64,000 nt of DNA from Afifella aestuarii (GCF_004023665.1 NZ_SAUF01000002.1:248001-312000); one strand, 5' to 3'. Shown: positions 1 to 9,426, counted from the stretch's first letter. The notes: a model not told the origin generated them from the sequence alone. Translations and numbers: made by a program.

Positions 1-747
1 GTGGCGGAGCTTTTCGACTTCCGGATGGGCCTGGATGGCGACGGCATCGAAGCCGCCCATCTCCCCGACGCCCGCAAAGGACGGCTTGAGGGAGCCGAGA
101 GACTGCATGTCCGTTTCGGGCCTTGGATGCTCGTCGCGTTCGAGCAGCGGCAGCCCGGTCGGGTCTTTGACCGGTGCGATCGAGCGCTTGAAACGGCCTT
201 CTTCCCAGGCGGCATGGGCGCGCTTCTGGCTTTCCACCGCATAGGCATCGCAATCGTCGCGGGTGAAGCCGTATTTGGTCGCGATGAGGTCGGCAGAGAC
301 GCCTTGCGGCATGAAATAGGCGGGCACGGCGACCTGCGGATCGACGGCCCAGGCACCACCCGAGGCGCCGAGCCCGACACGTGACATCGATTCCACGCCG
401 CCGGCGACGACGAGATCATGGTGACCGGTGACGACCTGGCCCGCCGCCATGTTGACCGCGTCGAGACCGGACGCACAGAAGCGATTGATCTGCATGCCGG
501 GAACCGACTGGTGGTAATCGGCGGCGAAAACCGCGGCGCGCCCGATATTGCCGCCCGCTTCGCCGACCGGATCGACGCAGCCGAGGATCACATCGTCGAT
601 GAGGCTCGTATCGAGCCCGTTGCGCTCGCGCACGGCCTCAAGTGCGGTTGCCGCAAGCCGCACCGTCGGCACGGTGTGCAGCGCTCCGTCCTTCTTGCCG
701 CGGCCGCGCGGCGTGCGCACATGGTCAAAGATATAAGCTTCAGACAT
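1..747 (-). CDS. acetyl-CoA acetyltransferase (thiolase), C-terminus cut by window edge
   Basis: Thiolase-family enzyme that joins or cleaves acyl-CoA at the beta-keto position, in fatty-acid or branched-chain degradation in the cytoplasm. The first 249 residues are present; the rest lies beyond base 1. The N-terminus (MSEAYIFDHVRTPRGRGKKD) is typical of the family. The nucleophilic cysteine is visible at residue 91 in the motif NRFCASGLDAV. The ATG at 747 is preceded by a GGAGAG-like site on the minus strand. It lies 78 bp downstream of an acyl-CoA dehydrogenase on the same strand, which supports a shared beta-oxidation role. The exact substrate chain length cannot be told from the sequence. 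Confidence 0.93.
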   Translation of the reverse strand, partial: MSEAYIFDHVRTPRGRGKKDGALHTVPTVRLAATALEAVRERNGLDTSLIDDVILGCVDPVGEAGGNIGRAAVFAADYHQSVPGMQINRFCASGLDAVNMAAGQVVTGHHDLVVAGGVESMSRVGLGASGGAWAVDPQVAVPAYFMPQGVSADLIATKYGFTRDDCDAYAVESQKRAHAAWEEGRFKRSIAPVKDPTGLPLLERDEHPRPETDMQSLGSLKPSFAGVGEMGGFDAVAIQAHPEVEKLRH

Positions 748-825
748 GTTCTCTCCTGCCCTGGCGATCCGCGGTGAGGGCTCCGCAGATACAATGTTCT
801 GTTTGGTTTTGACGTCTGCGAGGCC

Positions 826-2634
826 TCAAAAAGCCTCTGCCGGCAGCGCCATCGTCGTCTCGGCGCCCGTGGCGATCCGTCTGAGGCGTGTTCCGGTCTC
901 CGGCATCGCCCGTTCCATGTAATAGCGGGCGAAGAGAAGCTTGTTTTCGTAGAAGCTCTGATCCTCCGTCGCGCCTGCGGCGAGTGCTCTGCCGGCCGCT
1001 TGCGCCATTTTCGCCCACATATAGCCGAGCGCGACAAGACCGAAGAGGTGCATGTAATCGGTGGAGCCGGCGCCCGCATTGTCCGGGTCCTGCATGCCGT
1101 TCTTGGCGAGCCACATCGTCGCCTTTTGCAGATGGTCGAGCCCCTCCTTCAGGGCAGGGACGAGCGGCGCAAGCGTGGCGTCCTCCGCGTTCTCGGCGAG
1201 GAAGGTCGCGATCTCGGTCAGGAATGCTGTGATGGCGCGCCCATTGTCGGCGGGCAGCTTGCGCCCGACGAGATCGAGCGCCTGGATGCCGTTGGCACCT
1301 TCGTAGATCATGGCGATGCGCGCATCGCGCACGAACTGCTCCATGCCCCATTCCGCGATATAGCCATGGCCGCCATAGACCTGCTGCGCGGCGACGGCGT
1401 TTTCAAAGCCGCGATCGGTAAAGACGCCCTTGATCACCGGTGTGACGAGCGCGAGCCAATCTTCCGCCGCCTGCCGGGCGGCGGGATCGGGACTGCGGGT
1501 GGCGATATCGGACTTGAGCGAGGTGTCGAGCATGAGCGCGCGCGCCGCCTCGTTGAAGACGCGCACCGACATCAGGATCCGGCGGATGTCGGGATGCACG
1601 ATGATCGGGTCGGCGGCGGATGCGGGCTCGCCGGCGGCTCCGTTCTTCTTCGACAGGGCGCGCCCCTGGCGCCGGTCGCGCGCATAGGTGGCGGCATTCT
1701 GATAGGCGATTTCCGACTGCGCCAGTCCCTGCAGGCCGACGCCGAGCCGCGCCTCGTTCATCATCGTGAACATCGCTTTGAGGCCCTTATGGGCTTCGCC
1801 GACAAGCCAGCCCTTGGCCGCGTCATAATTCATGACGCAGGTGGCATTGCCGTGAATGCCCATCTTTTCTTCGATCGCACCGCAGGTGACGCCGTTCGCC
1901 TCGCCGGGTGCGCCGTCCGCATCCGGCAGGCGCTTCGGCACCAGGAAGAGCGAGAGGCCTTTGACGCCGGCGGGGGCACCTTCGATGCGCGCCAGCACGA
2001 GGTGCACGATATTGGGCGTGAGATCATGCTCACCGCCGGAGATGAAGATCTTCTGGCCGCTCAAGCGGTAGCTGCCGTCGTCCTGCGGCACGGCCTTGGT
2101 GCGGATGAGGCCGAGATCGGTGCCGCAATGTGGCTCCGTCAGGTTCATCGTGGCAAGCCATTCGCCAGCGATCAGGCGCGGCAGATACTCGCTCTTCTGG
2201 CTGTCGCTGCCATGCGCGGAAAGGGCGGCGATGGCGCCCTGGGCAAGGCCCGGATACATCGACCACGCCATATTGGCCGAGGCCTGAAATTCGCCGACGG
2301 CCGTGGCGATGACGAAAGGCAGGCCCTGGCCGCCATAATCGGGATCTGCCGCCAGTCCCACCCAGCCGCCGTCGGCATAAAGGCGGTAGGCATCCTTGAA
2401 GCCGGAAGGCGTCGTCACGCGGCCGTCGTCGTGACGCGTGCAGCCTTCGCGGTCGCCCACCTGATTGAGGGGCGCGAGCACTTCGCGACAAAATTTGCCG
2501 CCCTCTTCCAGAACCGCTTCCATGACTTCACCGCTGGCATCGGCGAATCCGGGAAGGTTCGAAAGACGGCCAATTCCAAGCACGTCGTTGAGGACGAAAA
2601 GCGTATCGCGAACAGGAGCGGAATAGGTCGGCAT
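826..2634 (-). CDS. acyl-CoA dehydrogenase, long (about 600 aa) type
   Basis: FAD-dependent acyl-CoA dehydrogenase, 602 residues, the long form with an extra C-terminal domain that also includes the 3-methylmercaptopropionyl-CoA dehydrogenase (DmdC)-like proteins. It oxidises acyl-CoA to 2-enoyl-CoA. Visible signatures are the substrate/FAD segment around TMNLTEPHCGTDLG, the DxxxxxLGG-like region, and the catalytic-base motif MIYEGANGIQALD with Glu near residue 445. The gene sits between a MerR-type regulator upstream and a thiolase downstream, all on the minus strand. A palindrome that could be the regulator's operator lies 14 bp before the start codon. Calling it DmdC would over-reach: many annotated homologues act on other acyl-CoAs. 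Confidence 0.93.
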   Translation of the reverse strand: MPTYSAPVRDTLFVLNDVLGIGRLSNLPGFADASGEVMEAVLEEGGKFCREVLAPLNQVGDREGCTRHDDGRVTTPSGFKDAYRLYADGGWVGLAADPDYGGQGLPFVIATAVGEFQASANMAWSMYPGLAQGAIAALSAHGSDSQKSEYLPRLIAGEWLATMNLTEPHCGTDLGLIRTKAVPQDDGSYRLSGQKIFISGGEHDLTPNIVHLVLARIEGAPAGVKGLSLFLVPKRLPDADGAPGEANGVTCGAIEEKMGIHGNATCVMNYDAAKGWLVGEAHKGLKAMFTMMNEARLGVGLQGLAQSEIAYQNAATYARDRRQGRALSKKNGAAGEPASAADPIIVHPDIRRILMSVRVFNEAARALMLDTSLKSDIATRSPDPAARQAAEDWLALVTPVIKGVFTDRGFENAVAAQQVYGGHGYIAEWGMEQFVRDARIAMIYEGANGIQALDLVGRKLPADNGRAITAFLTEIATFLAENAEDATLAPLVPALKEGLDHLQKATMWLAKNGMQDPDNAGAGSTDYMHLFGLVALGYMWAKMAQAAGRALAAGATEDQSFYENKLLFARYYMERAMPETGTRLRRIATGAETTMALPAEAF

Positions 2635-2647
2635 AGGAGAGCTTACC

Positions 2648-2663
2648 CTTACGTAAACGTCAG
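2648..2663 (-). promoter_or_regulatory. near-perfect palindrome, candidate MerR-family operator
   Basis: CTTACGT-AA-ACGTCAG is a 16-bp inverted repeat with one mismatched pair, placed 14 bp before the acyl-CoA dehydrogenase start and downstream of a promoter-like pair on the minus strand (TTGTCA, then GATAAT 15 bp later). The only candidate regulator nearby is the MerR-type gene just upstream. MerR-type regulators of acyl-CoA catabolism (LiuR class) are known to bind ACGT-containing palindromes. The assignment of this site to this regulator is inference. Confidence 0.45.
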
Positions 2664-2773
2664 CTAGGTCGACCTTCCATTATCGTCTGAATTCGTCAGT
2701 GACAAGCGCCCACACACCCCTGACCCCGCGGAAATGTGCGGGTTTCTTTGCATGACGCAACGTCTTCTAAGAC

Positions 2774-3175
2774 TTACGCGGCCTCTCCGGCCTGCTTCTG
2801 CTCGTCCTGCTTCTGCGTCAGGATCTGGCGTACTGAATCCATCGTTTGAGACAATTCGTCGATCGCGTGCTCGATCTCTTCTTTCTGCCGCTTCAGGATG
2901 GCAACCTGTCCCTCGAACTTGTCGAGAGCCACCTGCATCTGCAGAACTTCGCCATCCTTCAGGTCGTAGAGATCGAGGATTTCTTTGATCTCCACCAGCG
3001 AGAAACCGACCTTCTTACCCATCAGGACGAGCTTCAGCCGTGCCCGGTCGCGCCGGGAATAGATGCGGTTCAATCCTTCGCGACGCGGGTTGAGAAGGCC
3101 CTTGTCTTCGTAAAATCGTAGGGTTCGAAGCGTCACGCCGAATTCGCGCGACAATTCACCGATGCTGTAAGTCAT
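2774..3175 (-). CDS. MerR-family transcriptional regulator
   Basis: 133-residue regulator. Residues 1-70 form the winged helix-turn-helix of the MerR family (YSIGELSREFGVTLRTLRFY, then an EDKGLLNPRR wing). Residues 75-125 are a charged helical segment that would form the dimerisation coiled coil. There is no metal-binding cysteine cluster and no effector domain, so it is not a metal-responsive MerR. The gene begins the acyl-CoA dehydrogenase/thiolase unit, with a 139-bp gap to the dehydrogenase. It most likely controls that catabolic unit, as LiuR-type regulators do in other Proteobacteria. The effector is unknown. Confidence 0.88.
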   Translation of the reverse strand: MTYSIGELSREFGVTLRTLRFYEDKGLLNPRREGLNRIYSRRDRARLKLVLMGKKVGFSLVEIKEILDLYDLKDGEVLQMQVALDKFEGQVAILKRQKEEIEHAIDELSQTMDSVRQILTQKQDEQKQAGEAA

Positions 3176-3524
3176 TCACGTCCACTTTCTGCACCCGCCG
3201 TAAGCGCCAGCTTTCCGCCGGTCGGGCGTGAGTACGTTCACTTTGATTGAGGTCGCAGTCTCTCGACCGAACAATAGCGCACGTCAATCATGAGCCTATA
3301 GGTCCAGCCTACGGGCTTCGATGAAACGTGAACGGGGCGTCGGCCGCCCCGGTTCCTTGTCAGGCTGCTTTCCCGGCTGCTCAACATGAGAAATCGTCCA
3401 AAACATGGCAGAGTTAACGTCATGTTTACCATGAGCGCCGTTAACCTTTTTCCAACCATCAGAGTGCTTCGACCTGTCGGCGTGCGAACGGTCGAGTTTT
3501 TCTCTTCTGGTCCGAGGAGACGCA
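3176..3524. other. 349-bp divergent intergenic region
   Basis: Lies between the minus-strand MerR gene and the plus-strand PodJ-like gene, so it must hold both promoters. I see a GC-rich inverted repeat near 3338-3352 (GGGGCG...CGCCCC) and an AT-richer stretch at 3400-3455 with two GTTAAC sequences. The weak open frames here have no ribosome-binding site or recognisable protein and I do not call a gene. Confidence 0.6.
3414..3430 (+). promoter_or_regulatory. CtrA-like half-site pair (TTAA-N7-TTTACC)
   Basis: TTAA, seven bases, then TTTACC: one mismatch from the CtrA consensus TTAA-N7-TTAACC of alphaproteobacteria. It is 95 bp before the start of a PodJ-like polarity gene, a gene class under cell-cycle control in Caulobacter. 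A second GTTAACC lies at 3440-3446. A single near-match can arise by chance, so confidence is modest. Confidence 0.35.
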
Positions 3525-6500
3525 ATGAAAGCCCGCACATCATGGAGAGGCAGAGCAGGATCGCCGCCGCCCGCCCCGGGTCAGGAGGGAACCGATCTGC
3601 GGGCTCTGTTGAATGCGCGCTTCGATGCGGAAGGTCGCATCATTCACGAGCCGGCCTACGCCGATTCGGAAGCTGAGCGCCTTGCCGGAGATGCCGGCGA
3701 GGGCGACATCAGCACCGAACACCTGCAGGCGGCCGTCGAAGCGCTTGCCAGACGCATAGAAGAGGCGGAGCGCGGCGAGGCTGACCGCACCTCGCAGGCC
3801 CGTAGCCGGCGTGCGCCTATCGCGCCTCCCGCCCCCGGCACGTTCGACGAGCCGGCAACGACGACCCCGCCATCCTCAGACAAGACATCGGATGCCGCCG
3901 ATGACCTCTTAAAGCGTCTCGATGCTTTCGAAAGGCACCTGGAGGAGCTCTCCCGTGGCGGCGCCGCCGACGCTGCTGGCAAGCGCAAAGCTGCCTTCGA
4001 AGAGGCGCCTGCACCGGAGCGTCGGGCGACACCTGCCGAGCCGAGCATCCAGGCACCATCGGCTCGCAAGTCCACGCCTTCAGAAAAGCCATTAGAGAAG
4101 CCCGCCGAACCACGCCGCGCATTCGCTGGCGGACTTGCTGATTTCGCCCGCGATCTCGCCAATCGTCGGCCGAAGAGCGAGGCACCAGCAGAGGCTTCGC
4201 GCGCCGAACCCGCCGATGACCGCGAGAAGAAGCCCGTCCAGGCCGATAAGAACGCCGAGGTTCTGCGCCAGATCGAGAAGCTCCAGCATGCGCTGGAAGA
4301 CGAGGTGCGTCCCTCGCGCGGCGCGCTCGCCTCGTTGCAGGAGCGCATGGGCGATGTCGATCTGCGCCTTCAGGCGCTGCATCGCAGCGTCGCCTCGGTT
4401 GCCCAGCCGCAGGGGCTTGCGGAGGAAATCGCCGCCATCCGCATCGGTCTTGCCGCGCTTCCGCAGGGCAAAGCTTTTGATGCGATCGAAGCCCGGCTCG
4501 GCGAACTCGCTGGCCGCATCGATGCGATGTCTCAACCTCACGATCGCGGTGACGAACACGAGAGTTTCGCCCGTATCGAAAGCCGGCTCGACACGCTCGC
4601 AGCCGCGATGGATGAGATCCGCGACAGCCGAATCGGCGCCATCGACGATCTTGCTGCGCAGCTCGACCGTCTCGCTGAGCGTGTTGAAGGTCTCAGTGAA
4701 AGCCGCTCCGATCTCGGAGCGATAGAGGGGCCTCTCTCCGAGCTTTCCGCGCGTATTCAGGCCGTGCCCGATACACGTCCGATGCTGACCGCGCTCGACG
4801 ACAAGCTGAGCCGCATCGCTACGAGCCTCGATGAACGCAGTGTCGACTCGTCCGATATCGAGGAAATCACCCAGCGTCTCGACCGTCTTGCGGCTGAAAT
4901 TTCAGGTTTTCTGACCGAGAGCGAAGAACGCTTCTCGCTCAAGCCCGTCCTTGATCGCCTGTCGGAAATCGATGCGCGCTTCGCCGATGAGCGGGTCGAT
5001 GTCGATCAGCTTTCCGGTCTCGTCGCCCGCATGGAAGACGCCGTTACCAGCGCCCCGATCGGTGAGCGCTTTGCGGCGCTCGAGGCCCGCATACAAGGCC
5101 TTGATCAAAAACTGCCGGATAGCGACAGCAGTCTTTTGAACGATATCGTCGATCTCCGCTCGGAAATCGCCGAGCTCAGGGCCGATATCCGCAACAGCCC
5201 GCCGACCGCCGATGCTGGCGTTCGCGTGCTGCAGCCGGCCATCCGCGAAATCAAAGAGCGTCTCGACCGGCTGCCCGAGGAGCCGGCGCGCTTCAACCGC
5301 GAGCTGGAAGCCCAGATCGGCCGCATCTCTGCGATGCTCGATCGCCCCGCAGCGGAATCGAAGGCGTTGACGCGCCTTGAAGACGCGCTCGCGGATATTC
5401 GCGAACGCCTGGATCGTCAGGAGCTGCACCACGACGCGGAAACCTGGCACGCGGCCGGCGTCGACACCGCCGAAGGGTCCGAAGCGCTGGCGCGTCTTGC
5501 CAGCGCGCTCCAGCACGATCTCGGCGAACTGAAATTCGTCGCCGAAGCGAGCGAGGAACGCACGCGAAGCTCGCTCGACGCGGTGCACGAAACGCTGGAA
5601 GCCGTCGTCAAGCGTATGGCTTTCCTCGAGCGCGACCTGCCGTTCTCAGGCGACGACAATGGCGGTTCGAGAACGCCGGCACCGCGCCCCACCCCTTCCG
5701 GCGATGACGACAGGCCGTCTGGGAAGTCTCCCTCATCGACCGCGCCGTCTGGCCCGAAGCCTGGTCCCGCGGGCCGTGCGGGCCCCGTGCAATGGTCGCC
5801 GCGGCCTCCCGCGCCGGAGCCGGAAAAGCGGGTGGAAGAAAGCACCGCCCCGGGCCTCCTGAGCCGCCTCTCCGCCACGCAATTGCTGAAGCGGGCGACA
5901 GGCGGAAGGGCGGAATCCTTCGTGCCCCGCCAGGAAGAGGAGGTGTCGCTCGACTCCCTCTTGGAGCCAGGCGGCGGTCCCTTGCATTCCGACCTCGCGG
6001 ATGCGCCGAGTTCGGCAAGCCATTACATTTCAGCGGCCCGTAAGAACCCGCCGTCTGAGACGAGCGGTTCAGAGCAGGCGCTGGCTGCGGCTTACGAGGA
6101 TTTCAGGGCTCAAAGCCGCAACAGAGAGACCTCCTCGAGCGACTTCCTGAGCGCCGCGCGTCGCGCCGCCCGTGCCGCCGCTGCGGAAGCTGCGGCCGCC
6201 GAAAGCGATGCTGGCCGCGCCAAGGGACGAGGCGGGTCGCAGATCCTCGATTTCTTCAAGGCCCGGCGCCGTCTTCTCGTCGCGGGTGCTGTCGCGCTCG
6301 CCGTCGCGTTCGCCGCGGTGCAATTCGTCAAGGTGCGAGGGGAGGAGGCCCGGACCGCGAATTCGCGTCCGGCGGTCGAGACACCGGCGCCCGCTCCGAA
6401 GGAGACCGAAGCTCCGGGCGATGGCAGCTCGATCATCCAGCCGAGCCCCGCGTCGGGCGGAGCGGTGATGGAATCCGGCAATGCCGCGCCCCTTCCGCGG

Positions 6501-7652
6501 CCCGACCGGGAAACAGCCTTTTCGACCCGTCTCTCCGCACTGCCAGGCTTGAGTGCCCAGGAGCTGACGCCGCCCGCGCGTGCGAGCGCGCCGAAGCCTG
6601 AGGCCGAACACGAGACGGCGCTCGGTCAGGCGCCGGAAGCCGCTGTCTCCTCCGCCCCGGCGGAGCCTGACGAGAACGAAATCTTCGCCGACGATGGAGC
6701 GCTGTCACAGACGGCCTCGATTACTCCGCCGCCATCCCAGCCCATCAAGACGCTTGCACCGACGGCACAAGAGCCGGCCATCTCAAATCCGTCAGGCTCT
6801 CTGCCGGCGTCGATTGGCTCCGAAAAACTTCGGCGCGCTGCAGAGACCGGCGTGACGGAGGCCCAGTTCGAAGTCGCCGTCCGGTATGCTGAAGGGCGCG
6901 GCGTGGCGAGCGATCAGGCGGCGGCGGTCTCCTGGTACGAGCGTGCGGCCCGCGGTGGGCTGGCCCCGGCGCAATATCGGCTCGGCTCGATTTACGAGAA
7001 GGGACGGGGTGTTCCCAAGGACATCGACAAGGCACTCGGCTGGTATGGCAAGGCGGCCGATGCCGGCAATGTGAAAGCCATGCACAATCTCGCCGTTCTT
7101 TACGCCGAGGGGGCGGACGGCGCTCCGGATTTGGAAAAAGCGGCCGATCTCTTCGAGCGCGCGGCCGAGCGGGGTGTGCGCGACAGCCAGTTCAATATCG
7201 CAGTTCTTTTTGCCCGGGGCCTCGGCGTCAAACAGGACCTTGTGGCCGCCTACAAATGGTTTGCCGTGGCAGCCCGCTCGGGCGACCAGCAGGCGAAAAA
7301 GCGCCAGCAGGAAATCGCCAGTGCACTGCCGCAAGATCTCCTGCCGGAGGCGAAGAAGGCCGCTGAGACTTTCAAGTCCCTGCCGATCGACCCGCAGGCC
7401 AACATGGTCTTCGCACCCGAAAGCGGATGGGGCGGACAAGCCAGCGAGAGCGTGAGCCTCAGCGGCCCCGACCTCGTGAAGCACACCCAGGGTCTTCTCG
7501 CCCAAAAGGGCTACGATCCGGGACCGGCCGACGGCATCTTCGGCAAGAAGACGCGCCAGGCAATTGCGTCGTTCCAAAAGGATAACGGCCTTTCCGTGAC
7601 CGGCAAAATCGATACCGGCGTCATTAAGGCGCTTGATGAAAAAGATATCTGA
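3525..7652 (+). CDS. PodJ-like polarity/localisation factor with Sel1 repeats and peptidoglycan-binding domain
   Basis: 1375-residue protein. Residues 1 to about 900 are acidic, proline/alanine-rich and strongly helical, with long heptad-like stretches (many RLDRL and EIAELRA segments), consistent with a cytoplasmic coiled-coil scaffold. One transmembrane segment lies at about 916-936, after a basic RRR. The periplasmic part has an Ala/Pro-rich linker, four Sel1-like repeats at about 1099-1255 (e.g. AEGRGVASDQAAAVSWYERA), and a peptidoglycan_binding_1 domain at about 1317-1375. This is the architecture of the PodJ/PodJL localisation factors that mark a cell pole. The ATG follows GAGGAG. A CtrA-like site lies upstream. 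Exact orthology to Caulobacter PodJ is inferred from architecture only. Confidence 0.85.
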   Translation: MKARTSWRGRAGSPPPAPGQEGTDLRALLNARFDAEGRIIHEPAYADSEAERLAGDAGEGDISTEHLQAAVEALARRIEEAERGEADRTSQARSRRAPIAPPAPGTFDEPATTTPPSSDKTSDAADDLLKRLDAFERHLEELSRGGAADAAGKRKAAFEEAPAPERRATPAEPSIQAPSARKSTPSEKPLEKPAEPRRAFAGGLADFARDLANRRPKSEAPAEASRAEPADDREKKPVQADKNAEVLRQIEKLQHALEDEVRPSRGALASLQERMGDVDLRLQALHRSVASVAQPQGLAEEIAAIRIGLAALPQGKAFDAIEARLGELAGRIDAMSQPHDRGDEHESFARIESRLDTLAAAMDEIRDSRIGAIDDLAAQLDRLAERVEGLSESRSDLGAIEGPLSELSARIQAVPDTRPMLTALDDKLSRIATSLDERSVDSSDIEEITQRLDRLAAEISGFLTESEERFSLKPVLDRLSEIDARFADERVDVDQLSGLVARMEDAVTSAPIGERFAALEARIQGLDQKLPDSDSSLLNDIVDLRSEIAELRADIRNSPPTADAGVRVLQPAIREIKERLDRLPEEPARFNRELEAQIGRISAMLDRPAAESKALTRLEDALADIRERLDRQELHHDAETWHAAGVDTAEGSEALARLASALQHDLGELKFVAEASEERTRSSLDAVHETLEAVVKRMAFLERDLPFSGDDNGGSRTPAPRPTPSGDDDRPSGKSPSSTAPSGPKPGPAGRAGPVQWSPRPPAPEPEKRVEESTAPGLLSRLSATQLLKRATGGRAESFVPRQEEEVSLDSLLEPGGGPLHSDLADAPSSASHYISAARKNPPSETSGSEQALAAAYEDFRAQSRNRETSSSDFLSAARRAARAAAAEAAAAESDAGRAKGRGGSQILDFFKARRRLLVAGAVALAVAFAAVQFVKVRGEEARTANSRPAVETPAPAPKETEAPGDGSSIIQPSPASGGAVMESGNAAPLPRPDRETAFSTRLSALPGLSAQELTPPARASAPKPEAEHETALGQAPEAAVSSAPAEPDENEIFADDGALSQTASITPPPSQPIKTLAPTAQEPAISNPSGSLPASIGSEKLRRAAETGVTEAQFEVAVRYAEGRGVASDQAAAVSWYERAARGGLAPAQYRLGSIYEKGRGVPKDIDKALGWYGKAADAGNVKAMHNLAVLYAEGADGAPDLEKAADLFERAAERGVRDSQFNIAVLFARGLGVKQDLVAAYKWFAVAARSGDQQAKKRQQEIASALPQDLLPEAKKAAETFKSLPIDPQANMVFAPESGWGGQASESVSLSGPDLVKHTQGLLAQKGYDPGPADGIFGKKTRQAIASFQKDNGLSVTGKIDTGVIKALDEKDI

Positions 7653-7741
7653 ACCACCGTCTTGCACTTCGTGAAGCGGCGGTGTTGAAGAGATCGGCCT
7701 AGACCGAGCGAATTTCGCCGATAGCGACAGGACCGTCCTGC

Positions 7742-8668
7742 GTGCAGCTCTATCTCCCGATCGCTGAACTGACGGTCAACATCTTCGTCTATCTCGGAAT
7801 GGGAGCGGCGGTCGGCTTCATTTCGGGCATGTTCGGCGTTGGCGGCGGCTTTCTGCTGACGCCGCTTTTGATCTTTTCCGGCATCAGTCCCGCCGTCGCC
7901 GTGGCGACCGTAACGCCTCAGATCGTTGCCTCGTCCACGTCGGCTGCGATCTCCTATTGGCGTCGGCGGATGATCGACCCGCAGATGACGATGTTTCTCA
8001 TCGTCGGCGGCGTCACCGGCTCATGGCTCGGCGTGCGGGTCTTCACCATGCTGCGTTCGCTGGGCCAGCTCGATGTCATCATCTCGCTGTCCTACGTCAC
8101 CTTTCTGGGGCTGATCGGCGGCCTCATGCTGCGTGAGGCGCTGCGTTCCTTTCTGCGCGCACGGCGCGGCCGCCCATCCAATCTGCGCCGAGGCCGCCAC
8201 CACAATTGGCTGCTCGGCCTGCCGTTCAAGGTCCGCTTCCGCCGCTCCAAACTCTATGTGAGCGTCATCCCGGTGATCCTGCTTGGCCTGTCGATCGGCT
8301 TTCTCGGCACCGTCCTTGGCATAGGTGGCGGCTTCATTATGGTGCCGGCGCTCATTTACCTTCTGCGCGTGCCGAGCAACGTCGTCATCGGCACCTCTCT
8401 CGGCTACATCCTCTTCACGATGGCACTCGCCACGGTGCTGCATTCGTTGGAGAACGGCGCCGTCGATTTGATGCTGGCCTGTCTCTTGATCGTCGGCGGT
8501 GTCGTCGGTGCACAGTTCGGGGCTCAGATCGGTCAGGCCATGCGCGGCGACCAGCTGCGTCTTTTCTTAGCGCTTCTGGTGCTGGCGGTGGCACTCCGCT
8601 TCCTGTTGAACCTGTTCCTGCCGCCTGCGAGCCTTTATTCGATCGCCCTTCTGCAGGGGATCGGATGA
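7742..8668 (+). CDS. TSUP-family (TauE/SafE) anion exporter
   Basis: 308-residue inner-membrane protein of the sulfite exporter TauE/SafE family, predicted to move sulfur-containing or organic anions. The family duplication is visible as two glycine-rich repeats, GMFGVGGGFLLTPLL near residue 30 and TVLGIGGGFIMVPAL near residue 190, in a protein of about eight membrane segments. A basic cytoplasmic loop (RARRGRPSNLRRGRHH) separates the halves. The likely start is GTG at 7742. Its stop overlaps the ATG of the next gene, a TIGR02186 protein, a pairing that suggests a joint function. Substrate unknown. Confidence 0.9.
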   Translation: MQLYLPIAELTVNIFVYLGMGAAVGFISGMFGVGGGFLLTPLLIFSGISPAVAVATVTPQIVASSTSAAISYWRRRMIDPQMTMFLIVGGVTGSWLGVRVFTMLRSLGQLDVIISLSYVTFLGLIGGLMLREALRSFLRARRGRPSNLRRGRHHNWLLGLPFKVRFRRSKLYVSVIPVILLGLSIGFLGTVLGIGGGFIMVPALIYLLRVPSNVVIGTSLGYILFTMALATVLHSLENGAVDLMLACLLIVGGVVGAQFGAQIGQAMRGDQLRLFLALLVLAVALRFLLNLFLPPASLYSIALLQGIG

Positions 8669-9426
8669 TGCGGTTCCTGCTCGCTCTCGCCCTTTTTTCC
8701 GGTCTCCTCGTCTGCGGCCCGGCTTCAGCGGAGAAGCTCGTCTCCACCCTGTCCGATGATGCCGTCGAGATCACCTCCAACTTCACAGGCTCCAACATCA
8801 CGGTCTTCGGTGCGGTGGAAGGCGCGAAATCGGCCTCCGGCGAGCGCGATTATGAGGTTGCGATCGTCGTGGCGGGTCCGCAGATGCCCCTCGTCGTGCG
8901 CCGCAAGGGGCAGGTCGCCAGGATCTGGATCAACACGGCCTCTCGGGAATTCTACAATGTCCCGAGTTTCTACGTCATCCATATGAGCGAGAACTTGAAC
9001 GATGCGGCGAGCCAGCAGCTCTTGGCGCGCTACAAGCTGGATTTCGCCGATCTCGGCTTCTCGCGCGACGCAAGTTACACGCCGCAGGACGAGGCCTTCG
9101 CAAAGGCACTGGTGGAGCTGAAGAAACAGAAGGAGCTCTTCGTCAAGCGCGGCGATGCGGTCACCTTCCTTGCCCCCAATGTCTTTCGCACCACCTTCCA
9201 TTTGCCGTCCGCGATCCCCGTCGGCACCTACCACGTCTCCGTCTTCCTCTTTCGCAACGAAGAGCTGGTGGCGGCGGAAGTGCAAAGCCTGCTCGTCGAG
9301 AAGAGCGGCTTTTCAGACCGTATCGCGCGTTTTTCGACGGAGCAGCCGCTGCTCTACGGTCTTTTCGCCGTCATGGTGGCCGTCTTTACCGGCTGGATGG
9401 CCGGCATCATCTTCCGCCGCAACTGA
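8665..9426 (+). CDS. TIGR02186-family membrane-anchored protein
   Basis: 253 residues with an N-terminal signal sequence (cleavage after about Ala-Ser-Ala near residue 22), a periplasmic beta-rich domain, and one C-terminal transmembrane helix ending in FRRN. The start ATG overlaps the stop of the TSUP exporter (ATGATG with TGA inside), so the two are probably translationally coupled. The protein matches the conserved TIGR02186 family, found beside TSUP genes in alphaproteobacteria. Its function is unknown; a periplasmic accessory to the exporter is a reasonable inference. Confidence 0.87.
   Translation: MMRFLLALALFSGLLVCGPASAEKLVSTLSDDAVEITSNFTGSNITVFGAVEGAKSASGERDYEVAIVVAGPQMPLVVRRKGQVARIWINTASREFYNVPSFYVIHMSENLNDAASQQLLARYKLDFADLGFSRDASYTPQDEAFAKALVELKKQKELFVKRGDAVTFLAPNVFRTTFHLPSAIPVGTYHVSVFLFRNEELVAAEVQSLLVEKSGFSDRIARFSTEQPLLYGLFAVMVAVFTGWMAGIIFRRN

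Noticed and set aside
1000-2667. Long open frame on the plus strand opposite the acyl-CoA dehydrogenase
   Set aside because: It mirrors a strongly conserved gene, lacks a ribosome site and known domains; high GC makes antisense frames stop-poor.
3238-3543. 101-codon minus-strand frame in the podJ-like upstream region
   Set aside because: No ribosome site, no recognisable protein and it covers the CtrA-like site and the podJ start.
7653-7690. Possible terminator after the PodJ-like gene (CACCG...CGGTG)
   Set aside because: Short interrupted stem, long loop and no T-run.
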